Below, piece by piece: positions 34,970-43,770 of a DNA stretch of 64,000 nucleotides. Both the position numbers and the translations under genes were made by a program. Numbering within the stretch: the stretch's first letter is position 1; each line of letters begins with the position of its first letter. This DNA is from an uncultured bacterium (GTDB lineage Bacteria; Planctomycetota; GCA-002687715). Under the pieces are notes generated by a model that saw only the letters and a list, made by a program, of their open reading frames with translations, ran no database searches and had not been told where the DNA came from. The stretch lies in assembly GCA_902826835.1 (NCBI GenBank), contig CADEGH010000006.1:192929-256928 (forward strand), written 5' to 3'.

Positions 34970-36547
34970 ATGACCGCTCTTCGTCTCAGCCTTGTGATGG
35001 CTGTCTCGGCCGCCGCTGGCGTCGCCCAGCTTGGCGGCATCTACACCATCAACCCGATGCAGCCCGCGGGAGGCAACAACTTCACCACGATCGGGGCCGC
35101 GCTGACGGCCCTGCACAGCCAAACGGTCATCGCTCCCGTCAACTTTCAGGTGTACGACGACGCGGGTCCGTGGACGGAAGCCAACCCGGTCGCGACGTTT
35201 ATCAACGGAGGCACCGCGGTCATCTCGGTGAGGGCGCCCCTGACCATGGGCATCAGTGCGGCGAACCCAGTGGTCTTCGAAGCGGCCCCTGGAGAGTTCC
35301 CGGTTCTCGATGCGACGGGTCAGCCCTTTGGGGTCGTCCTGCACGGCACGCAGTTCGTCACCATCAAGGGATTCGAGATTCTCAACGCCACCTCCGACGG
35401 GGTCAACATCTATACCGACGCCCTTTCCCAGGCTCAGGCCAACCTCTTCAGCAACGCGGTGATCGGCTGCCGCATCCATGACATCGGCGGCTGCGGGATC
35501 AGCATCTACCAGAACGGCGGATCGCCCTCCATCGCGTTCGAAGGCACGATCATTCGCAACAACTTCCTGTGGCGTTGCCAAGTCACGCACGCCGGCGGCA
35601 ACGCCACCTGGCGCAACGGCTATTTGAACGAACGCCGCAGCATCCGCGCGATCATCGAGAACAACACATTTTTTGCCGATACCGGGGTCGGGCCGACCTT
35701 CGGCGTCTATTGCACTTACTACGCGGCCCCGATCGGCGGTCCCGCCGCGTCCTTCTTCAACAACATCATCGTAAAGACAGTTGCCAACGGCAACGTCATC
35801 CGCCATATCGACGCGGCGAGCTTCCCCCTCACGCAAGACAACAACGTTTACGAAGATCTATCAGGCGGCCAGTTCCTCGGAGGAGCCAGCGGGGTGGCCG
35901 CGACTTTTGCGGCCGCGCAGGCGGCGTATCCGACGTTGGATGCGAATGGGCGCAGCGGCCCGGTGCTGCTGGCCAACGGGCCCACTGGTGACCTGCACTT
36001 GACGGCAGGCAGCTTGGCAATCGACGCCGGGGCCCCGATCGCGGCGATCACGGACGACATCGATGGCGAAACCCGCCCGGTCGGCTCCGCGTACGACGCC
36101 GGCGCCGACGAGTTCTCGGTGGCCGGGGCGAGTGTGACCGCGATAGGCTCCGGCTGCCCCGGCTCCGGAAGCCTCGTCCCCATTTTGGCTGGAAATTCCC
36201 TGCCGACCCTCGGCAACTTGACCTTTGCCCTCGAGATCGGGAACGCCGCTCCGCAGTCCGCCGCGTTCTTGTTTCCCTCCCTCGCCGCCGCGACCCCCGC
36301 GATTCCGGTCGGCGGGAGCTGCCTCGTCCACATCGACCTCGTCACCATGCAACTGCTCACGTCTTCCGGATTCGGTCCGTTCGGACCAAACCAGACGGAT
36401 AACACCGGCTACACATCCTTCCCGCTTCCGATCCCGGCCCTTCCCAGTCTCATCGGCGCGTCCATCTATTGGCAAGCGGGAATCTCGGATGTCGGCTCCC
36501 CCACCGGCTTCACTCTCACCAACGCGGTCGCAACGTTGCTCTTTTGA
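34970..36547 (+). CDS. Secreted right-handed beta-helix protein
   Basis: A 525-residue exported protein with a signal peptide to about residue 20. The middle (about 90-390) has beta-helix features: repeating short strands with Asn/Gly turns (GFEILNATSDGVNIY, NAVIGCRIHDIGGCGISIY, GTIIRNNFLWR), and a LAIDAGAP...DIDGETRP...YDAGADEF motif that ends many secreted parallel beta-helix domains. A C-terminal ~130-residue beta domain follows, ending in ATLLF. Probably polysaccharide binding or cleavage, but no catalytic residues can be assigned. Confidence 0.82.
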   Translation: MTALRLSLVMAVSAAAGVAQLGGIYTINPMQPAGGNNFTTIGAALTALHSQTVIAPVNFQVYDDAGPWTEANPVATFINGGTAVISVRAPLTMGISAANPVVFEAAPGEFPVLDATGQPFGVVLHGTQFVTIKGFEILNATSDGVNIYTDALSQAQANLFSNAVIGCRIHDIGGCGISIYQNGGSPSIAFEGTIIRNNFLWRCQVTHAGGNATWRNGYLNERRSIRAIIENNTFFADTGVGPTFGVYCTYYAAPIGGPAASFFNNIIVKTVANGNVIRHIDAASFPLTQDNNVYEDLSGGQFLGGASGVAATFAAAQAAYPTLDANGRSGPVLLANGPTGDLHLTAGSLAIDAGAPIAAITDDIDGETRPVGSAYDAGADEFSVAGASVTAIGSGCPGSGSLVPILAGNSLPTLGNLTFALEIGNAAPQSAAFLFPSLAAATPAIPVGGSCLVHIDLVTMQLLTSSGFGPFGPNQTDNTGYTSFPLPIPALPSLIGASIYWQAGISDVGSPTGFTLTNAVATLLF

Positions 36548-36548
36548 A

Positions 36549-37025
36549 TCACGGTAGCGGCTTGCGCCACTTCCAGACCACGCCGTCTTCCGCATGGTCG
36601 AGGCTTCCGATCAGCTCGAATCCGAGCTTTCCCAGAATCGCGGTAGAGGCCCCGCGCGTCGGGAGCGTATGGGCGATGAAGGCCGGTCGCTCCTCCGATT
36701 CCGCCCGAGCGCGACTCATCAACTCCTGAGCCATCGCGGTGGCAACTCCCCGTCCTTCCCCACCGGGAAACGTGAAATAAGCAAGCTCCACTTCGCCGCC
36801 CGAAGGCGATCCGACAAATCCAGTGGCCCCCACGCTTCGATTCCCCTCGGCCGCCACGTAGCCGATCCACGGCGGGTTGTAACCCCGCCGCTCATAGAGA
36901 GCTACCGTTTGGGCAACGATGTCCGCGAACTCGGGCGGTCGACCCGCTTCCGGCGCGTTCGTCGATCCTTCCGCGGTGATGGGAAACAGCCGGATGTCAG
37001 GTCGTGAGGGAGGAGCGTCGGACAT
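36549..37025 (-). CDS. GNAT-family N-acetyltransferase
   Basis: A 158-residue GNAT protein. The acetyl-CoA-binding motif GGEGRGVATAMAQELM (about 93-108) and the preceding strand VELAYFTF are typical, as is ASTAILGKLGFELIG near the C-terminus. The acceptor is unknown. ATG overlaps the stop of the upstream membrane gene (TAATG), so both are likely co-transcribed. It converges on the beta-helix gene with one base between stops. Confidence 0.85.
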   Translation of the reverse strand: MSDAPPSRPDIRLFPITAEGSTNAPEAGRPPEFADIVAQTVALYERRGYNPPWIGYVAAEGNRSVGATGFVGSPSGGEVELAYFTFPGGEGRGVATAMAQELMSRARAESEERPAFIAHTLPTRGASTAILGKLGFELIGSLDHAEDGVVWKWRKPLP

Positions 37026-37795
37026 TATCGCCTTCCCTCCAAGAGACGACTTGCCGCGCTCTGGGCTTCAATCTCTCGGCCCTTGGGAATCGGGACCCGC
37101 ACCACGCTCGACCCTCGGTGCCGTCCCGTTTCGGATCGAATTTCGAGCTCGATGACGGCCGGCTCGCCGGGAATCACTTTGGCATCCGTCAGATCGGCGA
37201 ACGGCGTGCGAAAGTAGGCAAGCCACCCGCAAAACCACACCACATCATGCCCGACGAACAACTCGGGTTCACGGGACTGCATCTTCACCAGGAATCGCTC
37301 CTTGCTGCCCAAGATCCACCTGCGCACGAACACAATCGTAAGCAAACCCAGAACCGAAGCGACTCCGACGGTGATCCAAGCCTGGAGCCCGAGTGTACCG
37401 TCCTCGAGCATGGACATGATCACCCCCAACGCGATACCTCCGTAGATGAGCACCACGCAGAGCGGAACCGCCCATGCCACCTTCTTGATGAGGGCGCCTC
37501 GCTCCCGCTCCGCGTACGATCGCAATTCTTGGCTCGAGTAGCCGGTGAAGTGAGCAATGAAGTCGCCTCCGGCAACGCGATCCAGGATCTCCTCGACTCG
37601 CGTGGTCAGCTTCCCGAAGTAGAAGACCATCACCCCGCAGATGAGGGCGAAGGTTCCGAGCCCGCTGGCCATGACAAGTCCCGTGATCTGCACGGCCGAC
37701 TGGCTGGCTCCCATGGTTGCCATCGCCACTCCCACCAGCGCCAGAACCAGAAACACCAAAAACACGCGGTTCCAGATCTTCGCGTGTTGGTGCAT
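37025..37795 (-). CDS. Membrane protein of unknown function
   Basis: A 256-residue protein with four predicted helices in two pairs (about 10-30, 35-60, 112-135, 140-160), then a soluble C-terminal ~100 residues with a beta-rich part (FLVKMQSREPELFVGHD, VIELEIRSETG). I choose the Met at 37795 (MHQHAKIWNR); a longer form from 37888 is possible. I recognise no family. It is co-transcribed with the downstream acetyltransferase. Confidence 0.65.
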   Translation of the reverse strand: MHQHAKIWNRVFLVFLVLALVGVAMATMGASQSAVQITGLVMASGLGTFALICGVMVFYFGKLTTRVEEILDRVAGGDFIAHFTGYSSQELRSYAERERGALIKKVAWAVPLCVVLIYGGIALGVIMSMLEDGTLGLQAWITVGVASVLGLLTIVFVRRWILGSKERFLVKMQSREPELFVGHDVVWFCGWLAYFRTPFADLTDAKVIPGEPAVIELEIRSETGRHRGSSVVRVPIPKGREIEAQSAASRLLEGRR

Positions 37796-38173
37796 CGGAT
37801 TGGAAAGCGGTTCTCGTTTCACCGGAGGTCTCGTTCGGGGTCCGAGAGACAAGCACCCATCATCGGGGCGCCACGAGGAGACTACCATCGTAGCTTCGAC
37901 AAGGCTCCATGACATTGACCACAGAGTTCAGGGCGGGACCGCGACGGATGTCGAGGACGATGAAGACCCCGCGACAACGCGGGCGATTGGGTCCCAGCAC
38001 CTGCGGGACTCACAGTTTCCAGAGCTTTGCGGCTCTCGGTCCGAGTTTCCCCCAAGCTTGGCGCCGACTATCCGCCCTAGTGTTGTCCCGTATCGGCGGC
38101 AGGTCGGCCGAGGCGCTTGGTCTTCGAGGGACGCAGGAACCACTATTGCGCCCGCGGGTGGAGGATCCCCGTC
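37796..38173. other. Intergenic region, no gene seen
   Basis: 378 bases upstream of the membrane protein gene. Short ORFs on both strands lack family motifs and likely starts. I see no convincing promoter, repeat or RNA. Confidence 0.35.
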
Positions 38174-38590
38174 TCAATCATCGACGCATCGCGTGGTGTC
38201 GACCCGAATGGCCTCCCCCGCCACAATCTCCACCCAAAACTTCGGCGGGTGTCGCCCGGGATCGGCCAAAGTCACCAGATACCGACCACGCGGAAGCTCA
38301 ATGACCGACGGCCACTCGTCGCTTCGGTCCCGGTGATTGGGGACAAATTGCACGTGCTTTCCAAGGGAGTCGGAGAGGGTGTAGCCGGAATGCAGGGCTC
38401 GCGGGACATCGTCGTGGCTGCCCGGGAAAGTCCGCGTACGGATTTGAAGGCTCCCGCAAGATACGCTCGCGGCGGGGACGCCGGTGATGGTGGGAATGGG
38501 CTCGTCCTGGGATGACCGCATTGAGAGGCTCGAACCTTCGCAGGCAAGGGTGGAAGCAGCGAACAGCGTGACCATGAGTGCATTGACCAT
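38174..38590 (-). CDS. Small lipoprotein of unknown function
   Basis: A 138-residue predicted lipoprotein. The start at 38590 is supported by GGAAAGGA upstream of the ATG and by a signal peptide ending at a Cys (STLAC, residue 17). The mature part is beta-rich, with VIELPRGRYLVTLADPG and WVEIVAGEAIRVD, resembling small Ig-like carbohydrate-binding folds, though I cannot name a family. Upstream in-frame residues look non-coding. Confidence 0.68.
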   Translation of the reverse strand: MVNALMVTLFAASTLACEGSSLSMRSSQDEPIPTITGVPAASVSCGSLQIRTRTFPGSHDDVPRALHSGYTLSDSLGKHVQFVPNHRDRSDEWPSVIELPRGRYLVTLADPGRHPPKFWVEIVAGEAIRVDTTRCVDD

Positions 38591-38942
38591 TTTGTAGTCC
38601 TTTCCCCGATTTGGGGAAGCTGGTTTTCGAGACGCGGTCCAAGACCGTGCTCGAGTGTCGGCCAACCGAAGGTGGGTTCTGACCCCGGCCTTATTTCTGG
38701 AGGGCGGTCCTTTGGGAACTGCCTCCGACCCGGTTTTTCGGCCAGACCTCCGAAGAGGCGATTCCGTACCCTCGCCGGTCGAGGAGTGACACGAATCGTC
38801 CCTCTGGGTCCTGACCAGCCCTTTGATGCCGGGTTCGGAGACCGGTTTCGTTCCTCTGCCCACCGAGGCGCCGCACGGGCGGGGAGAGCATAGACAACGC
38901 CCCTCATTCTGAGCTGCAGAGCGAACTTGGGAGCACCAGGGT
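38591..38942. other. Intergenic region, no gene seen
   Basis: 352 bases between two minus-strand genes. It should contain the promoter of the lipoprotein gene, but no clear -35/-10 pair is visible. Only shadow ORFs are present. Confidence 0.35.
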
Positions 38943-40088
38943 TCAGGGCGTGAAGATCAGTGGCGCCGGGGGACTCACGCTCAAGATGGTTCCGGTGCCG
39001 GGGATATCCGCGACGACAAACGAGTGAAAGAGAAAGACCCCCGCGAGTGACGGGAAAAAGTTCGGTGGCAACGCAAACGTCGCGGAAGCGCGACCCGAGC
39101 TATCCAGAAATCCGAGGGTGTTTCCAAGGGGAAAAGTGTTGGGGTTCAGCACCGAGTAAAAGAAGTACCCGTTGGCGCCATCGATATTGAGAGGGATCAC
39201 GAGCCCCGACTCGGAGAATCCGGGGGTCACTCCGACGGTCGTTCCCGCCACCAAGTAGGCTAGGCCCGGGTAGGCCGGGGCTCGCAGGCTCAGGTTCTGC
39301 ACCCCACCTTGGGACAACGAAAGGACCTCGGTGTCGACAAATAGCCCGGTGTCGCTGGCGAGGCCGTAGAGCCCCTGGATACCAATCGGAGGTCCGAGGT
39401 TTCCGACCAAGCCTTGCGACCAGGTAAACGGGTCGAATGTCCAAAGCTGATTGGCGGGGGCCCCCGACGTCACGTAGTAGCCGAGTCCGCCGCGGATCGC
39501 GATTCCGCCAGCCGGTCCGAGGGATCCCAATGCGGGGACCTGGGCGGTCACCACCCCGGAGGCGGGATCGATCACCAAGAGAGAGTTGGTGACCCGATCG
39601 AGACCGATGAGCATTCCATCCACACGCCAACCTAGGCCATTCAAGTCACCGCTGGTAGTGGACAAGAGTGGCCCGATCATCCCCTGACCGGTCGTGAGAT
39701 TGAGTTGAACGAGGCTGGCTGAGTTGGCACTTCCCGAATTCGAGACAAACGCCTGCCCGGTTGGTGAAATCGCGAGTCCGCCCTCGAAGATGAATCCGCT
39801 GTTGAGCGGCCCCACCAAAGTCGCAGTCGCTGCGGTGGGGTCGATGCGATAGAGGTTACTGATTCCGCTGAGTGACATTCCGTAGAGGAACCCATCCGGG
39901 CCGAGTTCCAGGGCTCCGATATTGGTGAGTCCAGTCGGCCCTAGCAACACCGCGCTGGCGTCCACGGTGGAGATTCGATACAGGTTGCCGGTGACGGGCT
40001 CGATGCCGTACAAACCCGGGACCTGGGCTTCCGAGATTGCCCCTAAGAATCCGAGCGCCGTTAGGAACACCACAATCTGCTTCAGCAT
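38943..40088 (-). CDS. Secreted beta-propeller-like protein
   Basis: A 381-residue exported protein, start at 40088 (MLKQIVVFLTALGFLG signal peptide). Residues 25-270 form repeated blades of the type LYGIEPVTGNLYRIST, LYRIDPTAATATLVGPL, LVVIDPASGVV and LWTFDPFTWSQGLVG, as in DUF4394/YncE-like propellers. The last ~120 residues are a beta-sandwich ending FLFHSFVVADIPG, similar in style to the tails of the other secreted proteins in this window. Function unknown. Confidence 0.78.
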   Translation of the reverse strand: MLKQIVVFLTALGFLGAISEAQVPGLYGIEPVTGNLYRISTVDASAVLLGPTGLTNIGALELGPDGFLYGMSLSGISNLYRIDPTAATATLVGPLNSGFIFEGGLAISPTGQAFVSNSGSANSASLVQLNLTTGQGMIGPLLSTTSGDLNGLGWRVDGMLIGLDRVTNSLLVIDPASGVVTAQVPALGSLGPAGGIAIRGGLGYYVTSGAPANQLWTFDPFTWSQGLVGNLGPPIGIQGLYGLASDTGLFVDTEVLSLSQGGVQNLSLRAPAYPGLAYLVAGTTVGVTPGFSESGLVIPLNIDGANGYFFYSVLNPNTFPLGNTLGFLDSSGRASATFALPPNFFPSLAGVFLFHSFVVADIPGTGTILSVSPPAPLIFTP

Positions 40089-40378
40089 GGAAATTGGAAT
40101 CCCGCAAGTTTCCGGAACTGCGCCGACCGGAGCGCGGCTTCCGAGCATGGCCCGGGGGTCCGGACTGCCGTGCGAAGGGGGCGCTCGGACCGGCAGCCTA
40201 CCGCGCTCTTTCGAGATCGTATCCGACGTCACTCGCGGCGTTCAACCTCAAACTCGAGCCTCTCCGTGGGAACCCGATTCCTGGGAGGATTGCCCCCGAT
40301 CGAACCCCGCGAACAAGAACAAACTCCGCCGCACTTGCTTCGATGCGTCGTCCTTCAACTCAAGAAAAAGTTGACCAA

Positions 40379-40582
40379 TTAGTTGAGCATACCGGAGATT
40401 GTGATGAGCACGACCACGACTGCCCCGACTACCACCACCGGCGTTCGCGCTCTTCGCACCCCCGTACCGGCACAAATCCGCTCAAGGATTCCGGCGCTTA
40501 GCCAGCCTGGCGCGCTGGTGCGCCGAACCACCGCCGGTCCCTCCTGCACGCAATTCAGGAGAATTTCTTCGACGATCGCCAT
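40379..40582 (-). CDS. Possible small membrane-anchored protein
   Basis: A 67-codon candidate starting at ATG 40582. The N-terminal half is helical (MAIVEEILLNC) and the C-terminus is a strong transmembrane segment (TPVVVVGAVVVVLITISG). AGGAGG lies directly before the ATG, closer than ideal. It sits 65 bases downstream of the stop of the gene at 40648. The rest of 40089-40647 has no gene that I see. Weak evidence. Confidence 0.35.
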   Translation of the reverse strand: MAIVEEILLNCVQEGPAVVRRTSAPGWLSAGILERICAGTGVRRARTPVVVVGAVVVVLITISGMLN

Positions 40583-40647
40583 CTCCTCCTCAGAGCCTTG
40601 GCTCCTCGCCAGGTGAATGAGCTGCACCGCCAGATGTGGACCCGGGA

Positions 40648-41946
40648 TCAGGGAATCAAGTTCAAGGCGACTCTCGGGGTGAGTCCGGAAAGCCCCGACG
40701 TGGCGGTCGCCACTTGCATGTGGACAGTGCCAGGACTGCCGATGAGGCCCGGAGGCAAGAAGAGGCAGATCTGGGTGACGCCCGCCTGTCCTGGGGACCC
40801 GGTAAGGATTGGAGCGAGCTGATTGACGGGAAAGGTGGCGTTGAACAGGAACGAGTTCGTATCCAGTTCGAACGGGGTGAGGAATGGCGGAACCGGAAGC
40901 GGCGAAGGCGCCAGCGTTTCGGATAAAGCGGCCAAATAGACAGATCCGATCGGAGCGCAAACGTCGAGGCACACCTGGACTCCGGCGCACAGCGTCACGC
41001 TGGATACCGCCTGCCCGCCGCGAGCCACGACGGACTGCAACGCCTGAATCGTCCCGCCAAGCTGCGGACCGGTGCCGTCGTCGATTGTGTAGGTGGTGGA
41101 AATCTCGGGGCCGGGCGTACCGAGTGCGAGTACGGTGCCCGGCAAAGCAAAGCCGGATCCACCTCCCGCTATGTTGACCAAGACCCCGCTGGGAGGACAC
41201 TTCGGGGAAGCCAGGAAGCGCACCTGGGCGCCTGACGGCATCCAGCATACGTTGGCGGGAGACGGTGAGGCTGCCAATGCGCCCGTCGTCAGATTTCGGT
41301 CGATCCACACGTCGAAGGGTGCGTCGTTACCTTCGGACATGCGAATGCTGATCGTGTAACGAGTGCCGCCTACCTGGTTGCCGCCGGCCGTATTCCGGGT
41401 GGAATTCGGGGTCGCACCATTGACGGCAAATCCCCGTAGCGAGAGGGGTACGAACGTGAGGCCAGGCTGAACAAGGGTGTTGGGCGCCACCGACCACTCG
41501 GTCACATAGACGTAGTAAGTATCGGTCGCTGGCAGTGTGTAGGGGCCAATCCCGAAACTCGCGCTGCTCACCGCCGACACGGTATTCCACGCTGCGACCA
41601 TTGTCTGGGTCGAGTTGTACAGCCACACGTTGAGCTGGTACGGATTTGCGGCCGCCGACACCTGGGTGACGTTGAAATCAAGAACGAGACAGGCGCCCGC
41701 CACACCATCGAACTGGTACCACTCGTCGTCCGAGTTCGGGTTCCCGGGCGGATGGGATGTTCCGTTGATGAGGAAGTAGCTCCCGAGACCGCGACAGTCT
41801 TCCGCGTTCGCGAACACATCGTTGGACCCGCCGGCCGTTTCTGCCTCGTAGTAGACAGCCTGCGCCGTGAGCCCGGACAAGAGCCAAGCCTGGGCCGCAA
41901 GCCCGAGGACAACGAGCCGCAGGAACGAACTTCTTTGGGTGGTCAT
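40648..41946 (-). CDS. Secreted beta-rich protein of unknown function
   Basis: A 432-residue exported protein with signal peptide (LRLVVLGLAAQAWLLSGLTAQA). Residues 35-210 look like a pre-peptidase-type or carbohydrate-binding beta-sandwich (DEWYQFDGVAGACLVLDFNV, DTYYVYVTEWS). A Cys-containing middle domain and a ~110-residue tail (SETLAPSPLPVPPFLTPFELDT onward) follow. No catalytic motif is visible. Confidence 0.75.
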   Translation of the reverse strand: MTTQRSSFLRLVVLGLAAQAWLLSGLTAQAVYYEAETAGGSNDVFANAEDCRGLGSYFLINGTSHPPGNPNSDDEWYQFDGVAGACLVLDFNVTQVSAAANPYQLNVWLYNSTQTMVAAWNTVSAVSSASFGIGPYTLPATDTYYVYVTEWSVAPNTLVQPGLTFVPLSLRGFAVNGATPNSTRNTAGGNQVGGTRYTISIRMSEGNDAPFDVWIDRNLTTGALAASPSPANVCWMPSGAQVRFLASPKCPPSGVLVNIAGGGSGFALPGTVLALGTPGPEISTTYTIDDGTGPQLGGTIQALQSVVARGGQAVSSVTLCAGVQVCLDVCAPIGSVYLAALSETLAPSPLPVPPFLTPFELDTNSFLFNATFPVNQLAPILTGSPGQAGVTQICLFLPPGLIGSPGTVHMQVATATSGLSGLTPRVALNLIP

Positions 41947-42467
41947 GGTCTTGGGAACTCCAGTTCAAGTTTGCGGGCGCGAGCCTATCCCGGTACCGTC
42001 GCCCTGTGAAGGCCCTTTCACAACTTACTGTCTCGCCCTTCGTTTCCGCGCGATTCCTGCCCTCCGTGCCGGTCACCGTGGTGTCGAATTCCTCCCGGTA
42101 GCCACGTTAGCCGTCTCGACCCACGCCGACCGGACACCTTGGTAATCCAGCGGCCCAGAAGGAGCCGCCGACTCATCGCCGCGGTCACGGGTCTGGTGGC
42201 TAGGCCACCGTGCAGCCGGTCAACTTCCCAATGCTGACTCGTCCTACTTCCTGCGCGAAACGTGCCACTCTTTCGCGATCCGATCGGCAAGGCGTGCATC
42301 ATCGTCTGCTCCACGGCTGTCGCCCCAGCCTTCGCGCCTCCGGTCATGACCGCGACTTGGGACCTACGCGCTCCCGCCCAGGGATGCAGCCTCCCTCCGC
42401 TTACCATGATTCGTGGGAGCTGGACTCAGATCTGCAACGAAAGTAGTCAATCCTCAGGCTTCTCTGT
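41947..42467. other. Intergenic region, no gene seen
   Basis: 521 bases between two minus-strand genes, made of overlapping short ORFs without motifs. It should hold the promoter of the secreted protein gene ending at 40648, but I cannot point to one. Confidence 0.35.
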
Positions 42468-43262
42468 TCATGGCTCCGAGGAATCGCTCTCGCGATCACG
42501 CGCATGAATCACAATACGCAATTGTTCGATTTCTTTCCCTGTCCTGACGGTGGTGTCGTGCTCTGCCCCAAGCAGTTTGATGCACAGCTCGGCGGCCTGC
42601 TCCATCCGCGCTACTGCATCGACATAATACTGCGTTCCGGATTGAAAGATCTGTTTCTTGCTCGTCACCTTCGCCAACAGCAGGAGCGTATCGAGGTAGT
42701 CGAGGTTCTTCGTTCCACTCTCGGACTCCAGAATCTCGAGTTCCGAACTGAGAACCTCTTCAGCTTTCTCATAGTCGCGCACGCTCCAATAGGAAGTCGC
42801 GAGATACAACCTCGCGCGATGCCCGGTACCTGCCGGATTGGGCAGCCGCCCCTCACCCTGAGCGATGATCTCGAGTCTCCATCGAAAGTCGTTGCGCAAC
42901 TCGTCGAGGGTGTGGCCCAAGACACGATTCTTCGATGCTATCGATTCGACTTCCCCGGCTGAAAGTTCGAGCTTCGACGCGATGTCCGCCGCCTCTTGAC
43001 CAACTTGAAGAGCGGTGAGCAAGTCTCCGGCGACCCAGTGTGAGTCCGTGAGGGTGCACATCGCTCGAAAAGCCTCGAGGCTGAACTTCCCATGGAGATC
43101 GACCGCCTTCGCCACCGCTTCGCGGTGAGCGGCAACCGCCGCGGAAAGCCGCTCGTTCAGACGGCTTCGCTCTCCGGCTTGCCTTGCATCCGAGAACAGA
43201 CTCCATTCTCCCGGGTCGGCCCCTCCCGGCGTAGTTCTGGTCTCGCTCGGCTCCTTGTCCAC
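42468..43262 (-). CDS. Tetratricopeptide-like helical protein
   Basis: A 264-residue soluble protein with GTG start preceded by AGGAG. It is nearly all helix, with TPR-like units: LYLATSYWSVRDYEKAEEVL and LLLLAKVTSKKQIFQSGTQYYVDAVARMEQAAEL, and a C-terminal LLGAEHDTTVRTGKEIEQLR typical of TPR_12-type repeats. No signal peptide. Probably a protein-interaction module; partner unknown. It is divergent from the LamG protein gene. Confidence 0.72.
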   Translation of the reverse strand: MDKEPSETRTTPGGADPGEWSLFSDARQAGERSRLNERLSAAVAAHREAVAKAVDLHGKFSLEAFRAMCTLTDSHWVAGDLLTALQVGQEAADIASKLELSAGEVESIASKNRVLGHTLDELRNDFRWRLEIIAQGEGRLPNPAGTGHRARLYLATSYWSVRDYEKAEEVLSSELEILESESGTKNLDYLDTLLLLAKVTSKKQIFQSGTQYYVDAVARMEQAAELCIKLLGAEHDTTVRTGKEIEQLRIVIHARDRESDSSEP

Positions 43263-43770
43263 GATGATTCTCCTTGCTCGAAGCGTCTCGATCCCCTCCG
43301 GGCTTCTACGCGAGCCGACTCCGGCCAGAACCGCGCCGCCAACCCGAGCGCCCCAGGAATCTCACGACGATGCGACGTCCCCGCTTTTTCATTATCTGAG
43401 GTCAAGCACGGATGAGCGCACCCCGGTGGGAGGTCTGTCCGCAGTCCTGCCAGGGTTACTACTGGAGCATACCACCGGTGATTCTGAGGGGGGAACCGGT
43501 CTATCCCTGCCAGGGCCTGCGGCTGAGCGGGAGACACGACTTCTCGCACGTCCACCGACCAGGACAGGGTTCTCGCTTCCCGAGTCCGCCACCAGAGTCC
43601 AGGTCTGCCTCCCCCCGACCGGACTCTCCCTCGACGCAGTTTCCCGAAGGGCCTCCCGAAATTCGTGGCTCAGCTCGATCCGGAGTCCGCATTGGGGGAT
43701 GCGGAGGCGGCGATGTGCCGTCTCGCGAGCCGGCGAATCCGGCGAAAGTGCCCTTTTTCGAGTCCTCACC
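43263..43770. other. Intergenic region between divergent genes
   Basis: 508 bases upstream of the LamG gene. A plus-strand frame is open through it into the LamG gene, but its residues are Pro/Arg/Ser-rich with no motif, and the real start is at the signal peptide at 43771. No clear promoter or RNA. Confidence 0.4.
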